This document shows positions 18,063 to 27,200 of a DNA stretch of 56,183 nucleotides, one piece after another. The notes below the pieces were generated by a model. That model was not told the origin of the DNA. It saw only the letters and a program-made list of their open reading frames with translations, and did no database searches. Origin of the DNA: a bacterium. Lineage in GTDB: Bacteria; Cyanobacteriota; Vampirovibrionia; Obscuribacterales; Obscuribacteraceae. Positions within the stretch are counted from its first letter, which is position 1. Every line of letters begins with the position of its first letter. The DNA is taken from the NCBI GenBank assembly GCA_018062085.1, contig JAGOSY010000028.1, positions 1 to 56,183 of the forward strand. The letters are read 5' to 3'. Position numbers and translations under genes: made by a program.

Positions 18063-18072
18063 GGACAATCAT

Positions 18073-18102
18073 ATTCAGGCTAATTCGGGCTCATTCAGGC
18101 TT
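18073..18102. repeat. Three tandem 10-bp repeats in a divergent promoter region
   Basis: Three consecutive units ATTCAGGCTA, ATTCGGGCTC and ATTCAGGCTT sit between the start of the spermidine-synthase-like gene and sbcC. The one-helical-turn period could place a bound protein on one face of the DNA, but no regulator is known. Confidence 0.45.
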
Positions 18103-18208
18103 AGTCAGTCATAGTCATAAATAGTTATCAGTATAGAGCGATATCTGCCAGTCTTAGCCGCTTTTCAGCTCTGGGCTGATAAGCTTAGTGCTTTGCCAGT
18201 AAGAGACC

Positions 18209-21200
18209 ATGATTCTCAACTCTGTCCACCTCCATAATTTTATGAGTTATGCCGACTCAACTCTTGACCTCAATGGCATCGCTGTGGCCTGCTTGACTGG
18301 CTTGAACGGGGCTGGCAAGTCGGCCATCCTTGACGCTGTTACTTGGGCCATCTGGGAAGAGGCCCGGGGCTCCTCAGATGAACTAGTTCGTCTAGGCGAA
18401 AAAGAGATGTGGGTAGAAATTGTCTTTAGCCATGAAGGGCAGCTTTATCGCGTGCGCCGCTCAAGGCAGAGGCAAGTTGGCAAGGCCGGTGGCAAAGGAA
18501 CTTCGAAAGGCACTTTGGAATTTCAGATTGCTGATCAGGGCGGTAGTCACAGTGAAAGTTTGCGCTGGAATAGTTTGACCGCTGCCAGTATGAAAGAAAC
18601 TGGCAAGCATATAAGTGATTTGTTGCGTATGGACTATGACACTTTCATCAACAGTGCTTATCTGAAACAGGGCCGTGCCGAAGAATTTACTACCCGCCTG
18701 CCCTCAGAGCGCAAGCAAGTATTGGCTGAGATACTAGGGCTTTCATACTTCGACCGCCTGCAAGAAGAAGCCCGCGAAAGGCTGCGCGGCGTCAAGGCTC
18801 AAATGGAATTTCTTGAAGGAAGTTTAGCTGGAGCTAGACAAGTCGAAGCTGAGTTTGCCCAAGTGCATACTGAACTTTGTGCCGCCCAAATTGAATACGA
18901 TGATTTAGTTCTTGTTGCCCGCGATATCGAACAGCAAGTAGAAGAAGTCAGTGCTCAATTGCAGCAGTTTAAACTAATTGAAGTGACTATATCATCGAAC
19001 GATAAGCAGCTAGTTGAGCTGAATCATGCCTTGAAGCGCATCGATGATCAAAAGCTTTCAATTGAACAAAAGAAAAAATCGTTGGGCGAATTAATTGGTG
19101 AAAGTTCTGATATCGAAGCGCAACTGACTGAGTTCAATCAAGTAAGAGCGGCTGTAGAAAAGTTAGATAGCGTTTTTCTTGAAGTGCAAGATTTGAGTGA
19201 TAAAAAGCTTGAACTTACAGGTCAACTAGCCACTCTGCGCAGTCGTTTGGAAGTAAAGCTAGAAGGACTAGAAGTTGAGAATCGTGAGCTAATAAAGAGC
19301 CGCGAGCGTTTGCTACGTGATACTGAAGACGGCGATAAAATAAAATCGCAATATCTTGAATTTCGCCAATTGCTTGAAAACGAAGCGGTTTTGTCGCAAA
19401 AGCAAGAGGCTCATACTCAGCTCTCTCACCGTGTCAGCGAACTGACTTCGACCATACAAGAAGCAAAAATTCGCCTCGAAGCTGAGCTTGGCCAAAAGCA
19501 AAGTGCTATCAAAGAGTTGACTGCTCTGACTCAATCGCAGGCTAGCTTAGGGGCCGAAGGGGTTGAGTTAGATCAGCTCAAAGAGCGCCTTGAGCGCTTA
19601 GAGGCCGAATTCGAATTGGTCGAAAAAACTGGTATTGCTATCAAGTCTGATTTAGAGAGTCTGGCTATTAAGGCTGAAGAAATTAGAGGACGGCAAAGAG
19701 AAAATCTCGAAAAAATCAAAGAGCTGAAAGAGCACGAACACTCATCTATTTGCCCTCTTTGTTCGGCGCCAATTGTCGATAGAGCTGCTGTGATTGAGCG
19801 CTATTTGAAGCATAACGAAGAGATGGAGCAAGAGATCAATCAACTAGAAGTCCAAAAAGAAAAGTTGAACGATCAAAGAGCCGAGTTAAGAGTGCGCTAT
19901 GTAGAAATGCGCAAAGAATTAGAAGGCCGCAAAGACCTCGACAAGCGCATTGGTCAATATAACGAGCGGCAGCAGGCCTTAGTTAGAGCCAGTGACAATG
20001 AGCAAAGACTGAGCCAGGCTGAGGCTCTTTTGCTAGAGAAACTTTCGCAGAATAACTTTGCTCAAGTTGAGCGCGAGAGTTTAGTGGCAGTCAAAGCTGA
20101 ATTGCACAAGTTAGAGTTTGACCCGGCTGTTTATGTCTCTCTGCAATCGCAGATTCGTTTGAAGCGACATATTGAAGGTAAGCACCAGCAGCTGGCCAAA
20201 GATACAGAAGAGTTGAGCCGTATCAATGGCAAAATGCCTGAGCTGAAGAAAATAATTGAAGAGATAGGGGCAGAGTTAAGTGGAGAATTATACGGTCAGG
20301 CTATTCGCCTTGAGCTAAAAGAAGTATTGCAGAAGCTCACGACCTTTTCTTATGATCGCAACGAGCATGCTCGCCTCAAGCAAAGGCTCTCTGAGCTATT
20401 TGTGGCTACAGAAAAATCCCGCGACCTCAGTCGAGCTATGGCTGAACTGCCGGCCTTAGACGAACAGCTAGGGGTGTTAGAGGGTGAGTATATAAGTAAG
20501 CAAGGACAGATTGCCAAAGCTGATAGCGAGCAAGTGCAACTTAAGAGTCAGCTGAAAGACTTAGACTTGGTTGAGAAGACACTAGCCGGGCTCAAGCCCT
20601 CTTTGGATGAAGTGCGTGGCTTCAAAGAAGAGTCTGGGCGCAAAGTGGCGGTGCTTTCGTCGCGCAGCCATGCTTTGTCAGATGAGCTAGCGCGCCTGGC
20701 CGCTCGCCTGCAGGAGATGACTGTATTGCGCGAAGAAATGGACGACTACGCTTATCTTGTTGAGGTATTCGGCAAGAAAGGTATTCAGGCAGTCATTATT
20801 GAAAATGCCATCCCTGAAATTGAAAATGAAGCCAACCGCATACTCAGTCGCTTGACCGATAATAAGATGCACATTGCTTTGATTACACAGACTAAAACTA
20901 AGTCTGGCACCATGGCAGAGACTCTAGATTTAGTAATCGGAGATGAGGTTGGCACGCGTAGCTATGAACTCTATTCTGGTGGCGAGGCTTTCAAGGTCAA
21001 CTTCGCTTTGCGCATTGCATTATCTAGGTTGCTTGCCAGAAGAGCTGGCGCAAAACTAGAAACTCTGATCATCGATGAAGGCTTTGGCTCACAAGATGAC
21101 GGCAGCCGCGAGCGGCTTGTGAAGGCCATCCGCTTAATTCAGGCTGACTTCTCTCGGGTGCTGGTGATAACTCACATTGCCGATGTTCGTGAGATGTTCC

Positions 21201-21259
21201 CTGTGCAAATTCAAGTGACAAAGAACAATGGCATTTCGACTTTTAGGTTGGTTTCTTGA
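18209..21259 (+). CDS. sbcC: DNA double-strand break repair ATPase SbcC/Rad50
   Basis: The ATPase subunit of the SbcCD (Mre11-Rad50-like) nuclease, which opens and trims DNA ends and hairpins. The 1016 residues show Walker A GLNGAGKS (31-38), a long coiled coil of about residues 180-880 interrupted by the zinc hook CPLC (C515, C518), the ABC signature YSGGEAFKVNFALR and Walker B LIIDEGFGSQDD (D956, E957), then VLVITHI. Length and order are typical of the family. The usual partner sbcD does not flank it in this window; the upstream gene is divergent and unrelated. Either sbcD lies elsewhere or another nuclease serves this ATPase. Confidence 0.95.
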   Translation: MILNSVHLHNFMSYADSTLDLNGIAVACLTGLNGAGKSAILDAVTWAIWEEARGSSDELVRLGEKEMWVEIVFSHEGQLYRVRRSRQRQVGKAGGKGTSKGTLEFQIADQGGSHSESLRWNSLTAASMKETGKHISDLLRMDYDTFINSAYLKQGRAEEFTTRLPSERKQVLAEILGLSYFDRLQEEARERLRGVKAQMEFLEGSLAGARQVEAEFAQVHTELCAAQIEYDDLVLVARDIEQQVEEVSAQLQQFKLIEVTISSNDKQLVELNHALKRIDDQKLSIEQKKKSLGELIGESSDIEAQLTEFNQVRAAVEKLDSVFLEVQDLSDKKLELTGQLATLRSRLEVKLEGLEVENRELIKSRERLLRDTEDGDKIKSQYLEFRQLLENEAVLSQKQEAHTQLSHRVSELTSTIQEAKIRLEAELGQKQSAIKELTALTQSQASLGAEGVELDQLKERLERLEAEFELVEKTGIAIKSDLESLAIKAEEIRGRQRENLEKIKELKEHEHSSICPLCSAPIVDRAAVIERYLKHNEEMEQEINQLEVQKEKLNDQRAELRVRYVEMRKELEGRKDLDKRIGQYNERQQALVRASDNEQRLSQAEALLLEKLSQNNFAQVERESLVAVKAELHKLEFDPAVYVSLQSQIRLKRHIEGKHQQLAKDTEELSRINGKMPELKKIIEEIGAELSGELYGQAIRLELKEVLQKLTTFSYDRNEHARLKQRLSELFVATEKSRDLSRAMAELPALDEQLGVLEGEYISKQGQIAKADSEQVQLKSQLKDLDLVEKTLAGLKPSLDEVRGFKEESGRKVAVLSSRSHALSDELARLAARLQEMTVLREEMDDYAYLVEVFGKKGIQAVIIENAIPEIENEANRILSRLTDNKMHIALITQTKTKSGTMAETLDLVIGDEVGTRSYELYSGGEAFKVNFALRIALSRLLARRAGAKLETLIIDEGFGSQDDGSRERLVKAIRLIQADFSRVLVITHIADVREMFPVQIQVTKNNGISTFRLVS

Positions 21260-21452
21260 GTTTGTGCGCCGGCTATGGAGTGTTAGAAGTTGCAGGTTAA
21301 TTCAGCTAAGCCACCGTTCTCACTTCTTTGCTTGCTCTATTCTTTTCCGATTTGGTGGATTGCTGTCTACGCCTACTCGCTCTCCGCTATCACTAGCCTG
21401 GCTAGCTCTCACGGAATCAACCTGCCAGTACTTTTGACTCAACCGGGATTGT

Positions 21453-21617
21453 GTGCTCCATTTTTCGTGGTGCCAGTGTGTATTGCATGAGCGATCCCTC
21501 TTTCGCGTCATGGTGGTGGGTGTGGGTCTCGTGTGCGGATTGGCAATATGCCTAGCAACACTTAAACCTCTTATCGGTGATTTTGGTCCGCCAGCAATCA
21601 GAGATGGGCTTAGATGA
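21453..21617 (+). CDS. Small single-pass membrane protein, first of two tandem paralogs
   Basis: A candidate 54-residue gene starting at GTG 21453, or a 35-residue form from ATG 21510, ending at TGA 21615-21617. One hydrophobic helix (VMVVGVGLVCGLAICLATL) is followed by PLIGDFGPPAIRDGLR. The support is its match to the next small gene: both share H-E, F-R, M-V, a Gly then A-I, L-A-T, P, D-F, G-P and a final G-L plus basic residue before stop. Such agreement over the whole length is unlikely by chance. The start is unclear and the Shine-Dalgarno sequence is weak. No function is recognised. Confidence 0.45.
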   Translation: MLHFSWCQCVLHERSLFRVMVVGVGLVCGLAICLATLKPLIGDFGPPAIRDGLR

Positions 21618-21707
21618 ACCAAGGTAGCAAGTTGTATGATGTTAATGAAAGACGATATATAGTCTTGTCTCGACTCGTCTGTTCCTAGAGATGTTAACGA
21701 GCAATGT

Positions 21708-21902
21708 ATGCGCGATAAATTCAGACTTTACCTTCTAACTCACGAGCAACCAGTGTTTCGGGCCATGGTCATAACTGTGTGTCTTTTGATCGGTCCTGCC
21801 ATATATTTGGCCACCTGTGATCCAGTTGCCGATTTCATTAGCGGCAGAAGCAGCCGACTTGATGGCTACGGTGTTGGACCGGTCATGAGTGGGCTTAAGT
21901 AA
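21708..21902 (+). CDS. Small single-pass membrane protein, second tandem paralog
   Basis: A 64-residue protein with one hydrophobic segment (AMVITVCLLIGPAIYLAT) and a short polar tail ending GVGPVMSGLK. It aligns end to end with the small gene 90 bases upstream, apart from a longer loop between D-F and G-P. There is no strong Shine-Dalgarno sequence, and an earlier out-of-frame ATG overlaps the start region. The pair lies between sbcC and an inverted toxin-antitoxin remnant. Small hydrophobic peptides can be toxins, but nothing here proves that. Confidence 0.5.
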   Translation: MRDKFRLYLLTHEQPVFRAMVITVCLLIGPAIYLATCDPVADFISGRSSRLDGYGVGPVMSGLK

Positions 21903-21963
21903 ACGTTGCTCTGACCGACTTGTGTAATTGGAAAGTCCGGACTTAGTGCAGCTTACTCTTTAA

Positions 21964-22296
21964 TTACTCACGAATCTCTATGACTTTCGATCCTTCGTCT
22001 AGTGCTTGGAGAAGGCTTGGTAGAACAAAATCGAAGGCTGCAAAAAGAGTAGGATTGCGGCAATTGCCGAGCCTCACCCATACCAGGGGTGGTCCATTCG
22101 TATCACTGCCGGATAGATGAAAGAAATCTTCGTCTTTGCTAACGATTACGCAATTGTTGGCTTTAGCGTAGTCCCAAATTTCCTTGTCTGTCGATCGGTC
22201 GAGATCGCGATGAGCAACATGAAAGGCTTCCAAGCCGTGGCTTTGCAGTTACTCGACTAGGCTCAGGGGAAGTTGATTGTCGATGAGGAAGATCAT
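21964..22296 (-). pseudogene. DUF5615 PIN-like toxin gene interrupted by a nonsense codon
   Basis: Read from ATG 22296, the first 15 codons give MIFLIDNQLPLSLVE, then TAA at 22251-22249, then in the same frame LQSHGLEAFHVAHRDLDRST to the stop at 21964. The joined product of about 110 residues has the DUF5615 layout: N-terminal DNQLP acidic motif, STDKEIWDYAKANNCVIVSKD, the DEDF/D acidic site, GPPLVWVRLGNC and a hydrophobic C-terminus. The family is a PIN-like predicted ribonuclease toxin. Losing residues 1-15 removes one catalytic Asp, so the remaining frame should be inactive. The gene overlaps the DUF433 antitoxin by ATGA, the standard pairing. Confidence 0.82.
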
Positions 22297-22529
22297 GCTG
22301 TTCGGAGCACTGTATGATCTGTTTGTCGAGCCGCGTACTCAAGGCAAGCAAGGATATCTTCTAGCGTTAGGTCTGGATAATCTCGCAGAATCTCAGCATG
22401 ATCTGCACCTGAACTCAGCAGTTGCAACACGTCTACTACGCGCAGACGTGTTCCTCGAACACAGGGGCGACCTCCGCATTTACCGGGTTCGATGGTAATC
22501 CGTTTGAGCCATTCCACATTATCGTTCAT
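22293..22529 (-). CDS. DUF433 antitoxin
   Basis: A 78-residue DUF433 protein. The family hallmark is seen in ITIEPGKCGGRPCVRGTRLR followed by VVDVLQLLSSGADHAEILRDYPDLTLEDILACLEYA, a winged-helix-like DNA-binding fold. DUF433 proteins are antitoxins or repressors normally encoded just before a DUF5615 PIN-like toxin, as here with a 4-base overlap. AAGGA lies 7 bases upstream of the ATG, so the gene looks well expressed. Because the toxin carries an in-frame stop, the antitoxin may now be an orphan repressor. Confidence 0.9.
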   Translation of the reverse strand: MNDNVEWLKRITIEPGKCGGRPCVRGTRLRVVDVLQLLSSGADHAEILRDYPDLTLEDILACLEYAARQTDHTVLRTA

Positions 22530-22761
22530 GAGTCATTCCTTCTTGTATTGGCCAGCTATTTCACTATTCTAGTTTTCAAAAAAAGCATACCCATTAGAGC
22601 TTCGATGCGGCCAATACATTCATTGCAACTCTGACTTTAGTTGTCAGCTACGCAAATAATTATACTGTATTTAGCTGCGGGGCAAGATGCAAGCAGCCGT
22701 TAGTGTGACCACCTGGTATGTTTCTAGCCTTTTTCGGGCTAGCTTGCGAAAGGGCTAGTCA

Positions 22762-24096
22762 TCACTGCACATAGGTTCTAACAAAATTAAAAGCATAGCC
22801 AGGCAGGCTGTAGAGTTTATAAAACTGATAGATGCAGGCCGCGGCATTAAAGACTACGAAAGTGGCTGCAGCCTTGTTTCTCCATCCAGCAGGCAGCAGG
22901 TAGAGACCGCCCAGTAGCATGGCCATAATTGGTATTTCATTGGGGAACAGATAGCGCCCTTGAGCTAGTCCAAAGTTGGCCATTGAGGCGTAGACCATGG
23001 CCCCTAAGTTAATGACAAAGCTAGCTATGAGTGTGAACCATACTGCTGGAAGTGCGGCGTCTTGGTTAATGCTAGAAACGACATTTGCTACTGCTCTTAG
23101 TGCCTTAATTGCTTCTATTGCTTTTGGCACCCGAGACAGTGCTGCGACAATGCTTACGGCCATAATGCTTTGATAGACGATATAGAGTGGCCGAGCCATT
23201 TCTTGGGTCATGTAACCAAAATAGCCCCAGTAAGAATAAATAATGGTGCGCCACCAGCGGTGGTCTTTCAAGAATGTCCAAGCACTCTTGTGAAAGACTA
23301 ATTCTCTTTTGAAAGTGACTGCCCAGGTATGGTACATAGTTTTGGTGCCGAGGTAGTCGCCGTCAAATATGGCGGCATTGCGCAGGAACCACCAGAGGCT
23401 GAGGCCGAGGGCAGAAGCTGCTACCACAGCGCAATTTAAAATTAGGTCAGTGAATTTTGAGCGATGCAGCCAGGCCGCCAGAAGAATTGCTACGGCCGCT
23501 GTGGGAAACATTGAATAGCCAGAATATTTAGTCAAGGCCAGCCAGCCAAGGACAAAACCTAGAATGAGGCTGTATTTAAGTTGCAGTCCTTCTAGCAGAG
23601 TCTTGCTTAAGAGCATCAATGTCACTGCCGCTAGTGCTGCTGTGGTGGTATCACAATTAGCATAAGCATTGACGAAGACTAGTTGGGGATGGAAGACAAT
23701 TAGCAGGGGCAGAGCTAAGGCAAACAAACGCGAGCGGCTAAAGAGCAACTGTCCAAAATAGTCAGCACAGGGAACTAGAACAGCTCCGGCAATGAGGCTG
23801 CCAAAGCGAGAGCAAAGTGAAATATCGACAGCTGGGGCAAGTTTTCCACCAATTAGTGAAACCAGTACATGGGGAATATAACCAAAGGGCGGATAAGAGC
23901 CGTAGACCGCCGATGGACCACCAGCTAAAACTTCAGCGGCTTCTGGCAGCCTTAGGTGCTCAGTGAGAAAGCGCAGAATCCAAAAATGAGCATATTCATC
24001 TGGCGCTTCTTTCATTGGCACTAAAAAGAGCCAGGGCAGCCTTACAACAAAATAGGCTATGAGCAGTACCAGCACTCTGGTACGAGCGTCTGCCAT
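22762..24096 (-). CDS. Polytopic membrane protein, GT-C/DUF2142-like glycosyltransferase
   Basis: A 444-residue protein with about ten or eleven transmembrane helices. The first extracytoplasmic loop has APDEYAHFWI, the acidic P-D-E-x-x-H signature of DUF2142 and related GT-C enzymes, which use polyprenyl-phosphate-linked sugars to glycosylate lipids, polymers or proteins on the outer face of the inner membrane. SYWGYFGYM later in the chain also fits DUF2142 proteins. No other polysaccharide gene is near, so the acceptor is unknown. It is divergent from the hybrid kinase, with 117 bases between starts. Confidence 0.75.
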   Translation of the reverse strand: MADARTRVLVLLIAYFVVRLPWLFLVPMKEAPDEYAHFWILRFLTEHLRLPEAAEVLAGGPSAVYGSYPPFGYIPHVLVSLIGGKLAPAVDISLCSRFGSLIAGAVLVPCADYFGQLLFSRSRLFALALPLLIVFHPQLVFVNAYANCDTTTAALAAVTLMLLSKTLLEGLQLKYSLILGFVLGWLALTKYSGYSMFPTAAVAILLAAWLHRSKFTDLILNCAVVAASALGLSLWWFLRNAAIFDGDYLGTKTMYHTWAVTFKRELVFHKSAWTFLKDHRWWRTIIYSYWGYFGYMTQEMARPLYIVYQSIMAVSIVAALSRVPKAIEAIKALRAVANVVSSINQDAALPAVWFTLIASFVINLGAMVYASMANFGLAQGRYLFPNEIPIMAMLLGGLYLLPAGWRNKAAATFVVFNAAACIYQFYKLYSLPGYAFNFVRTYVQ

Positions 24097-24213
24097 AGAG
24101 TCTCCCGCACGTTAAATCAGCAATTTACCGTTAATACCGTCTTTATAATAGTGTAGTCAGCTATCATCTTAGTATTGAATAGCTTTCTGAAGTATCTTAA
24201 ATGATAGGCCTTA

Positions 24214-27200
24214 ATGATGGATGAATCGGACAGTCGCCATAATTTCGAGACCCTGCTCAATTCAGTCGAAGCAATCATTTGGGAAGCAGATTTCAAGACT
24301 TCCGTAAACTACTTTGTCTCACAGCACGCCGTGCAGTTGCTCGGCTATCCGGTTGAAAAGTGGCTAAGTGATCCTTCGCTTTTTGTTCAGATTTGTCATC
24401 CGGACGATCTTTCAAAAGTGCAGCGCGCTAAAGACAGTGTCACTCGCGAAAACAATCACTATGAAGTGATTTATCGCATGAGGCGTTCTGACGGCCAGTA
24501 TCTGTGGTTGTCTGATCGGGTCAATGTTGACTTCGATGGTCTTGAGCCTAAAACGATGCGCGGCATTAGCTACGACGTCAGCGAACGGCGCCGCATAGAA
24601 GAAGCTCTTGCCCTTGTGGTTGAGGTCATTGCCGAAGCCAGTGAGCTGGAGCGTATCGATGATATTAGTTTGCACTGTATTTCTAGAATATGTCAGTTGG
24701 CCCATTGGCAAATAGGTCAAGCTTGGTATCCCAGCCCAGATGGTACGGCCTTGCAGTGTTCTGGCACTGCTTTCTATTCTTCGTTGCCAGCTACGGCTTT
24801 CCGCCAGCAGAGTCTGGCTTGTGACTTGCAATTGGGTGAGGCTCTGCCCGGCAAAGCCGCCAACGAAAATACACCAGTTTTTATTGACAATATTGCCGTT
24901 GAGCAGCGGGGCTTACTTAGTCTTTCTTCTATTCACTCAGGCTTTGCTTTTCCTGTGAGAAATGGCTCAAGGCTTCTTGCCGTTTTCGAGTTTTTTGGCG
25001 TGCGCCGAGCGGCGCCAGACAAGTATTTTCTCAATGCTATTGAAGAAATAGGTACTCACCTGTCGGTTGTCTTCGAGAGGCGGCGGGCTCAAGATTTGCT
25101 TGGATTGCAGCGTGCCCATGAGCAAGTAATTCTTGACTCAATGCCATCAATGGTCTGGTATAAAGACCTAAATAATCGGGTTGTGAAAGTTAATAAGGCT
25201 GTCTGTGACACCCTTGGTGTTGATTTCGCTGACCTTGAAGGCAAGTCGATCGAAGAGCTTTATCCAGAAGAGTCAGAGCAATATTTTTTGGACGACCTTG
25301 AAGTCATTAATTCGGGCAAGCCTAAACTTGGCATTGTCGAAATTGTCCGTCGCGGAGATGGTTCTGTTCGCTGGCTGCATACAGACAAAATGCCCTATCG
25401 CGATGAAGATGGCGTGATTCAAGGCATCATTGCTTTTTGTTCAGATGTTACGCAGCTAAAGAGTGCTGAAGATGAATTGAAAGCGGCTCAAGCAGATCTT
25501 GAACACAAGGTTATTGAGCGCACCAAAGAGCTAAACGAAGCCAATATTTATTTTAATTTGTCTCACGACTTGTTTTGTATTGCCTCTGAAGATGGTTACT
25601 TTAAACGTATCAATTCGGCCTGGAGTGAGAAGCTGGGCTACACCATTGATGAATTGATGGCTAGACCTTACTTTGATTTTCTTCATCCCGATGATATTCC
25701 CGGTACCTTAGAGAAGAGCAAAGACTTGCTTGTAGGTACAAACATTGTCAATTTTGAGAATCGCTATATCTGTAAGGATGGTTCAATTTGTTGGCTGCTT
25801 TGGAGCGCTACCCCAGCACAGAAGGGCCTAATTTATGCTGTCGCTTACGATATTACTGATCGCAAAGCCGCTGAAATAGAGCTACTTGATATAAATATTG
25901 CGATGAAACATGCCGTAGAGGGCATTGCCAAAATCGATTTGGATAACCGTTATTTGTCAGTCAATAAGTCTTACGCTGATTTATACGGTTACGCTATAGA
26001 AGAGCTGATTCTCACTTCAGCTGAAGATTGTGTCTACAGCGAAGACTACGGCAAGTGGCAGCTTTGTTACCAGGCTATGTTAGAGTCCGGCAAAGCAGAA
26101 GTCGAACTTTTGGGTCAGCGTAAAGGCGGAGCGTTGTTCCACCAGCAGATGACCATGGTGCGAGTGACTGACATAAACGACAAATTTACTGGCTACTATG
26201 TTTTCAATAAAGATATTACTGCGCGCAAAGAAGTAGAGGCCTCTCTGCAGCAGAGCGAGGCTCGTTTCCATCAGCTAGCATCCCATGTTCCTGGTGGCAT
26301 CTATCAATATTTGCATCGTCGTGATGGCAGTTTTTCCTTCCCCTATGTCAGTGAAAGTTGCAGAAATATTTTAGAAGTGGAGCCTGCTGCCATGATGGCA
26401 GATCCTGCTCTGGCCTTCTCTCGCCTGCATCCTGATGACCTACCTGGTATTTGGCAGGCAATTAGTGATGCCTACATTGGCCCTTCTGGTTTCGAGTGGG
26501 AGGGACGTCTCATCACCCAGGCTGGCGGTATCAAGTGGATTCGTTGTACCTCTTCGCCAGAAGTGCTCGAAAATGGTGACGTGATTTTCAACGGCCTGAT
26601 TACCGATATCAATGAGAAGAAACAAGCCGATGAAGAGATTCGCAAACTCAATCTTGATTTGCAAGAACGTGTAGACAGGCTGGCTTTAGTTAATCGCGAG
26701 CTAGAAAGTTTGACTCAAAAATTAGAGCTTGCCTGTGATGCGGCTTTAGAAGCATCGAAGCTGAAAAGCGAGTTTGTCGCCAATATTTCGCACGAGATTC
26801 GCACCCCAATTTCGGCTGTCATTGGTATGTCAGAGCTGCTGCTAGACACTGTCTTAGACAGTCAGCAAAAGCAGTTTACTACAATGGTCAAAGACTCAGC
26901 GCAATCACTTTTGACTATTATCAATGATATTCTCGACTTCTCAAAAGTTGAAGCTGGTAGAGTTGAGCTCGATAATATCGATTTCAATGTTTTATCTCTT
27001 TTGGAAGATTGTGCAGATTTACTCGCCCCGGCAGCTCGCAAAAAAGGCTTGGTGCTTTTAACTTGGGTAGATCCGCGTCTTCCTGCCACTCTGCGCGGCG
27101 ATCCCGTTCGTGTCAGGCAGATTTTACTCAACCTTGCTAGCAACGCCGTTAAATTTACGAGGCGAGGTGAGGTTTTCCTTAAGGCAGAGTTAGAGACATC

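Noticed and set aside
21290..21490. 66-codon plus-strand hydrophobic frame just before the tandem mini genes
   Set aside because: No similarity to either paralog and no ribosome site; it overlaps the first mini gene in a different frame.
21320..21622. 100-codon minus-strand frame opposite the first mini membrane gene
   Set aside because: Composition is Arg/Ser/His-rich without a fold-like pattern; the plus-strand paralogy explains the region better.
22700..22761. CTAGCC/GGCTAG hairpin as a terminator of the DUF2142-like gene
   Set aside because: The stem is only 6 bp and no U-run follows in the gene's direction; too weak to annotate.
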